Below are positions 13,519-14,487 of a DNA stretch of 14,487 nt, one piece after another (the stretch's first letter is position 1; each line of letters begins with the position of its first letter). The position numbers and the translations under genes are program-made. The stretch is taken from NCBI GenBank assembly GCA_025352585.1, contig JANXTD010000294.1, positions 1-14,487 of the forward strand, given 5' to 3'. A model generated the notes under the pieces. The model was not told the DNA's origin, made no database searches, and worked only from the letters and a program-made list of their open reading frames with translations. Origin of the DNA: Fimbriiglobus sp. (GTDB taxonomy: Bacteria > Planctomycetota > Planctomycetia > Gemmatales > Gemmataceae).

Positions 13519-14487
13519 TTACTTCGCCGGCCGCGGCGGCGGGGCGAGTTCGAGGGGGCGGGGGTGCTTCGCCTCCAAGCCCGCGACAAGCTTGCGGCTG
13601 GTCGCCAGGTCGCTGCGATGCGCGGGGATGGTGGGGAAGTCGGCGACGAGCCTCTCCCGGAGAGCCAACGCGGCCCAGTACTCAGTTGCGGCTTCGGGTA
13701 GTCTACCGAGGTCATCGAGCAGGATACCCAGGACGGCGCGGCTGTGCGCGAGGTTGCTGCGGTAATTGGGTACGGTGGGGGAGTCGGTGGCGAGCCTCTC
13801 CAGGAGCGCGATGGCGGCGCGGTACTCGGCCTCCGCCTCCACCGCACTGCCCTGGCCTTTGAGCAGGATGCCTAGGCTGTCGCGGCTGTTCGCCAGGCGG
13901 GCGCGGTAATCGGGTATGGCGGGGGAGTCGGTGGCGAGACTCTCCAGGAGCGCGATGGCGGCGCGGTACTCGGCCTCGGCCTCCGTCGCCCTGCCATGGC
14001 CGCGCAACAGGATGCCCCCCAGTTTGTTACGGCTAATCGCCAAGTCGCTGCGGTACTTGGGAACCGCAGGGAAGTCAGTGACGAGTCCCTGCCGTAGCGC
14101 CAGCGCGGCTCGATGCTCGGCCTCTGCCTCGGTTCGCTTGCCGAGGTGATCGAGTAGGTTTCCCAAGTTGCCGCGGCAGTTAGCTAGGTTGCAGCGGTAC
14201 TCGGGTACGGCGGGGCAATCGACCGTCAGCTTCTCCCGAATCGCCAGTGCGGCCCGGTACTCGGCCTCGGCCTCCGCCGCCCTGCCCTGATCGCTCAGCA
14301 GGATGCCCAAGTTATTTCGGCTCCTCGCCAAGTCGCTGCGGTACAAGGGGACGGCGGGGAAGTCAGCGACGAGCCTATCCTGAACTGCGATGGCGGCGTG
14401 ATACTCGGTCTGCGCCTGCGTCGCCTTACCCAGCTGACTGAACAGTATGCCTAGTGCAGTTCCAGGTGACATCCTGTGATTCGTCTC
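13519..14487 (-). CDS. TPR-repeat protein (partial, probably runs off right edge)
   Basis: The product is almost entirely a 48-residue repeat, present about six times: LGILLSDQGRAAEAEAEYRA, then ALAIREKLTVDCPAVPEYR and a short helix with NLANCRGN. This is a TPR-type array with the tail RPLELAPPPRPAK. There is an ATG at 14470-14472, but the frame stays open to the edge (ETNHR precedes it) and the first visible repeat starts mid-unit with no ribosome-binding site, so the true start is probably outside the window. In planctomycetes such arrays often follow a Ser/Thr kinase or caspase-like domain, which cannot be tested here. One unit carries a one-residue insertion (LGGILL). Two neighbouring units are nearly identical in DNA. 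Confidence 0.85.
   Translation of the reverse strand, partial: ETNHRMSPGTALGILFSQLGKATQAQTEYHAAIAVQDRLVADFPAVPLYRSDLARSRNNLGILLSDQGRAAEAEAEYRAALAIREKLTVDCPAVPEYRCNLANCRGNLGNLLDHLGKRTEAEAEHRAALALRQGLVTDFPAVPKYRSDLAISRNKLGGILLRGHGRATEAEAEYRAAIALLESLATDSPAIPDYRARLANSRDSLGILLKGQGSAVEAEAEYRAAIALLERLATDSPTVPNYRSNLAHSRAVLGILLDDLGRLPEAATEYWAALALRERLVADFPTIPAHRSDLATSRKLVAGLEAKHPRPLELAPPPRPAK
13777..13984. repeat. 144-bp direct repeat inside the TPR gene
   Basis: A 64-base block at 13777-13840 recurs at 13921-13984 with only two differences. The 144-bp period equals the 48-residue TPR unit. Other units in the gene are more diverged, so this pair looks like a recent duplication or the product of gene conversion. 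Confidence 0.85.

Overview
The window is very GC-rich DNA whose gene content points to a planctomycete, most likely a Gemmataceae-type bacterium. The markers are a DUF1559 protein with a prepilin-like N-terminus paired with a small Gly/Pro-type lipoprotein, a secreted DUF1080 protein, a long NuoH, the squalene-pathway enzyme HpnE, long TPR proteins and several zeta/RelE-type stability modules. This is inferred from family composition only, and no species call is possible.

Layout. Positions 1-96 (minus) hold the N-terminus of an exported protein running off the left edge. It is divergent from a 718-residue TPR protein (215-2371, plus). Then come a striking inverted repeat of GGGTGTC heptamers (2372-2460), a double zinc-ribbon protein with a C-terminal membrane anchor (2551-3678), a REP-like inverted repeat (3680-3757) and a secreted DUF1080 protein (3786-4574). 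nuoH (4554-5801, minus) overlaps the DUF1080 gene tail-to-tail. It starts only 26 bp from the divergent scpB (5828-6490, plus), which is followed by an intact tRNA-Leu(UAA).

From 6595 to about 7720 there is a small accessory patch. It holds a zeta-toxin-like P-loop gene broken by a one-base frameshift, its small upstream partner gene with a clear promoter, and a second, degenerate tRNA-Leu copy carrying a GAA anticodon and a broken acceptor stem. The two tRNA copies share an exact 32-nt block, so the patch sits between direct repeats. After a 409-bp gene-free stretch comes the DUF1559/lipoprotein pair (8130-9781, plus).

The right third is entirely on the minus strand. In the direction of transcription it reads: a TPR protein with 48-residue repeats running off the right edge, a RelE/ParE-type toxin-antitoxin pair with its own -10 box, hpnE, a coiled-coil C4 zinc-ribbon protein, and a shortened type IIG (Eco57I-like) restriction-modification gene. 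That last gene keeps an N-terminal nuclease-like ExK motif but has lost most of its methyltransferase.

Housekeeping functions (chromosome segregation, complex I, squalene/hopanoid precursor synthesis, tRNA-Leu) are interleaved with decaying defence or stability genes. I did not find a complete, clearly new multi-gene system. The most unusual material is the tRNA-flanked broken zeta module, the collapsed type IIG gene and the heptamer inverted repeat.
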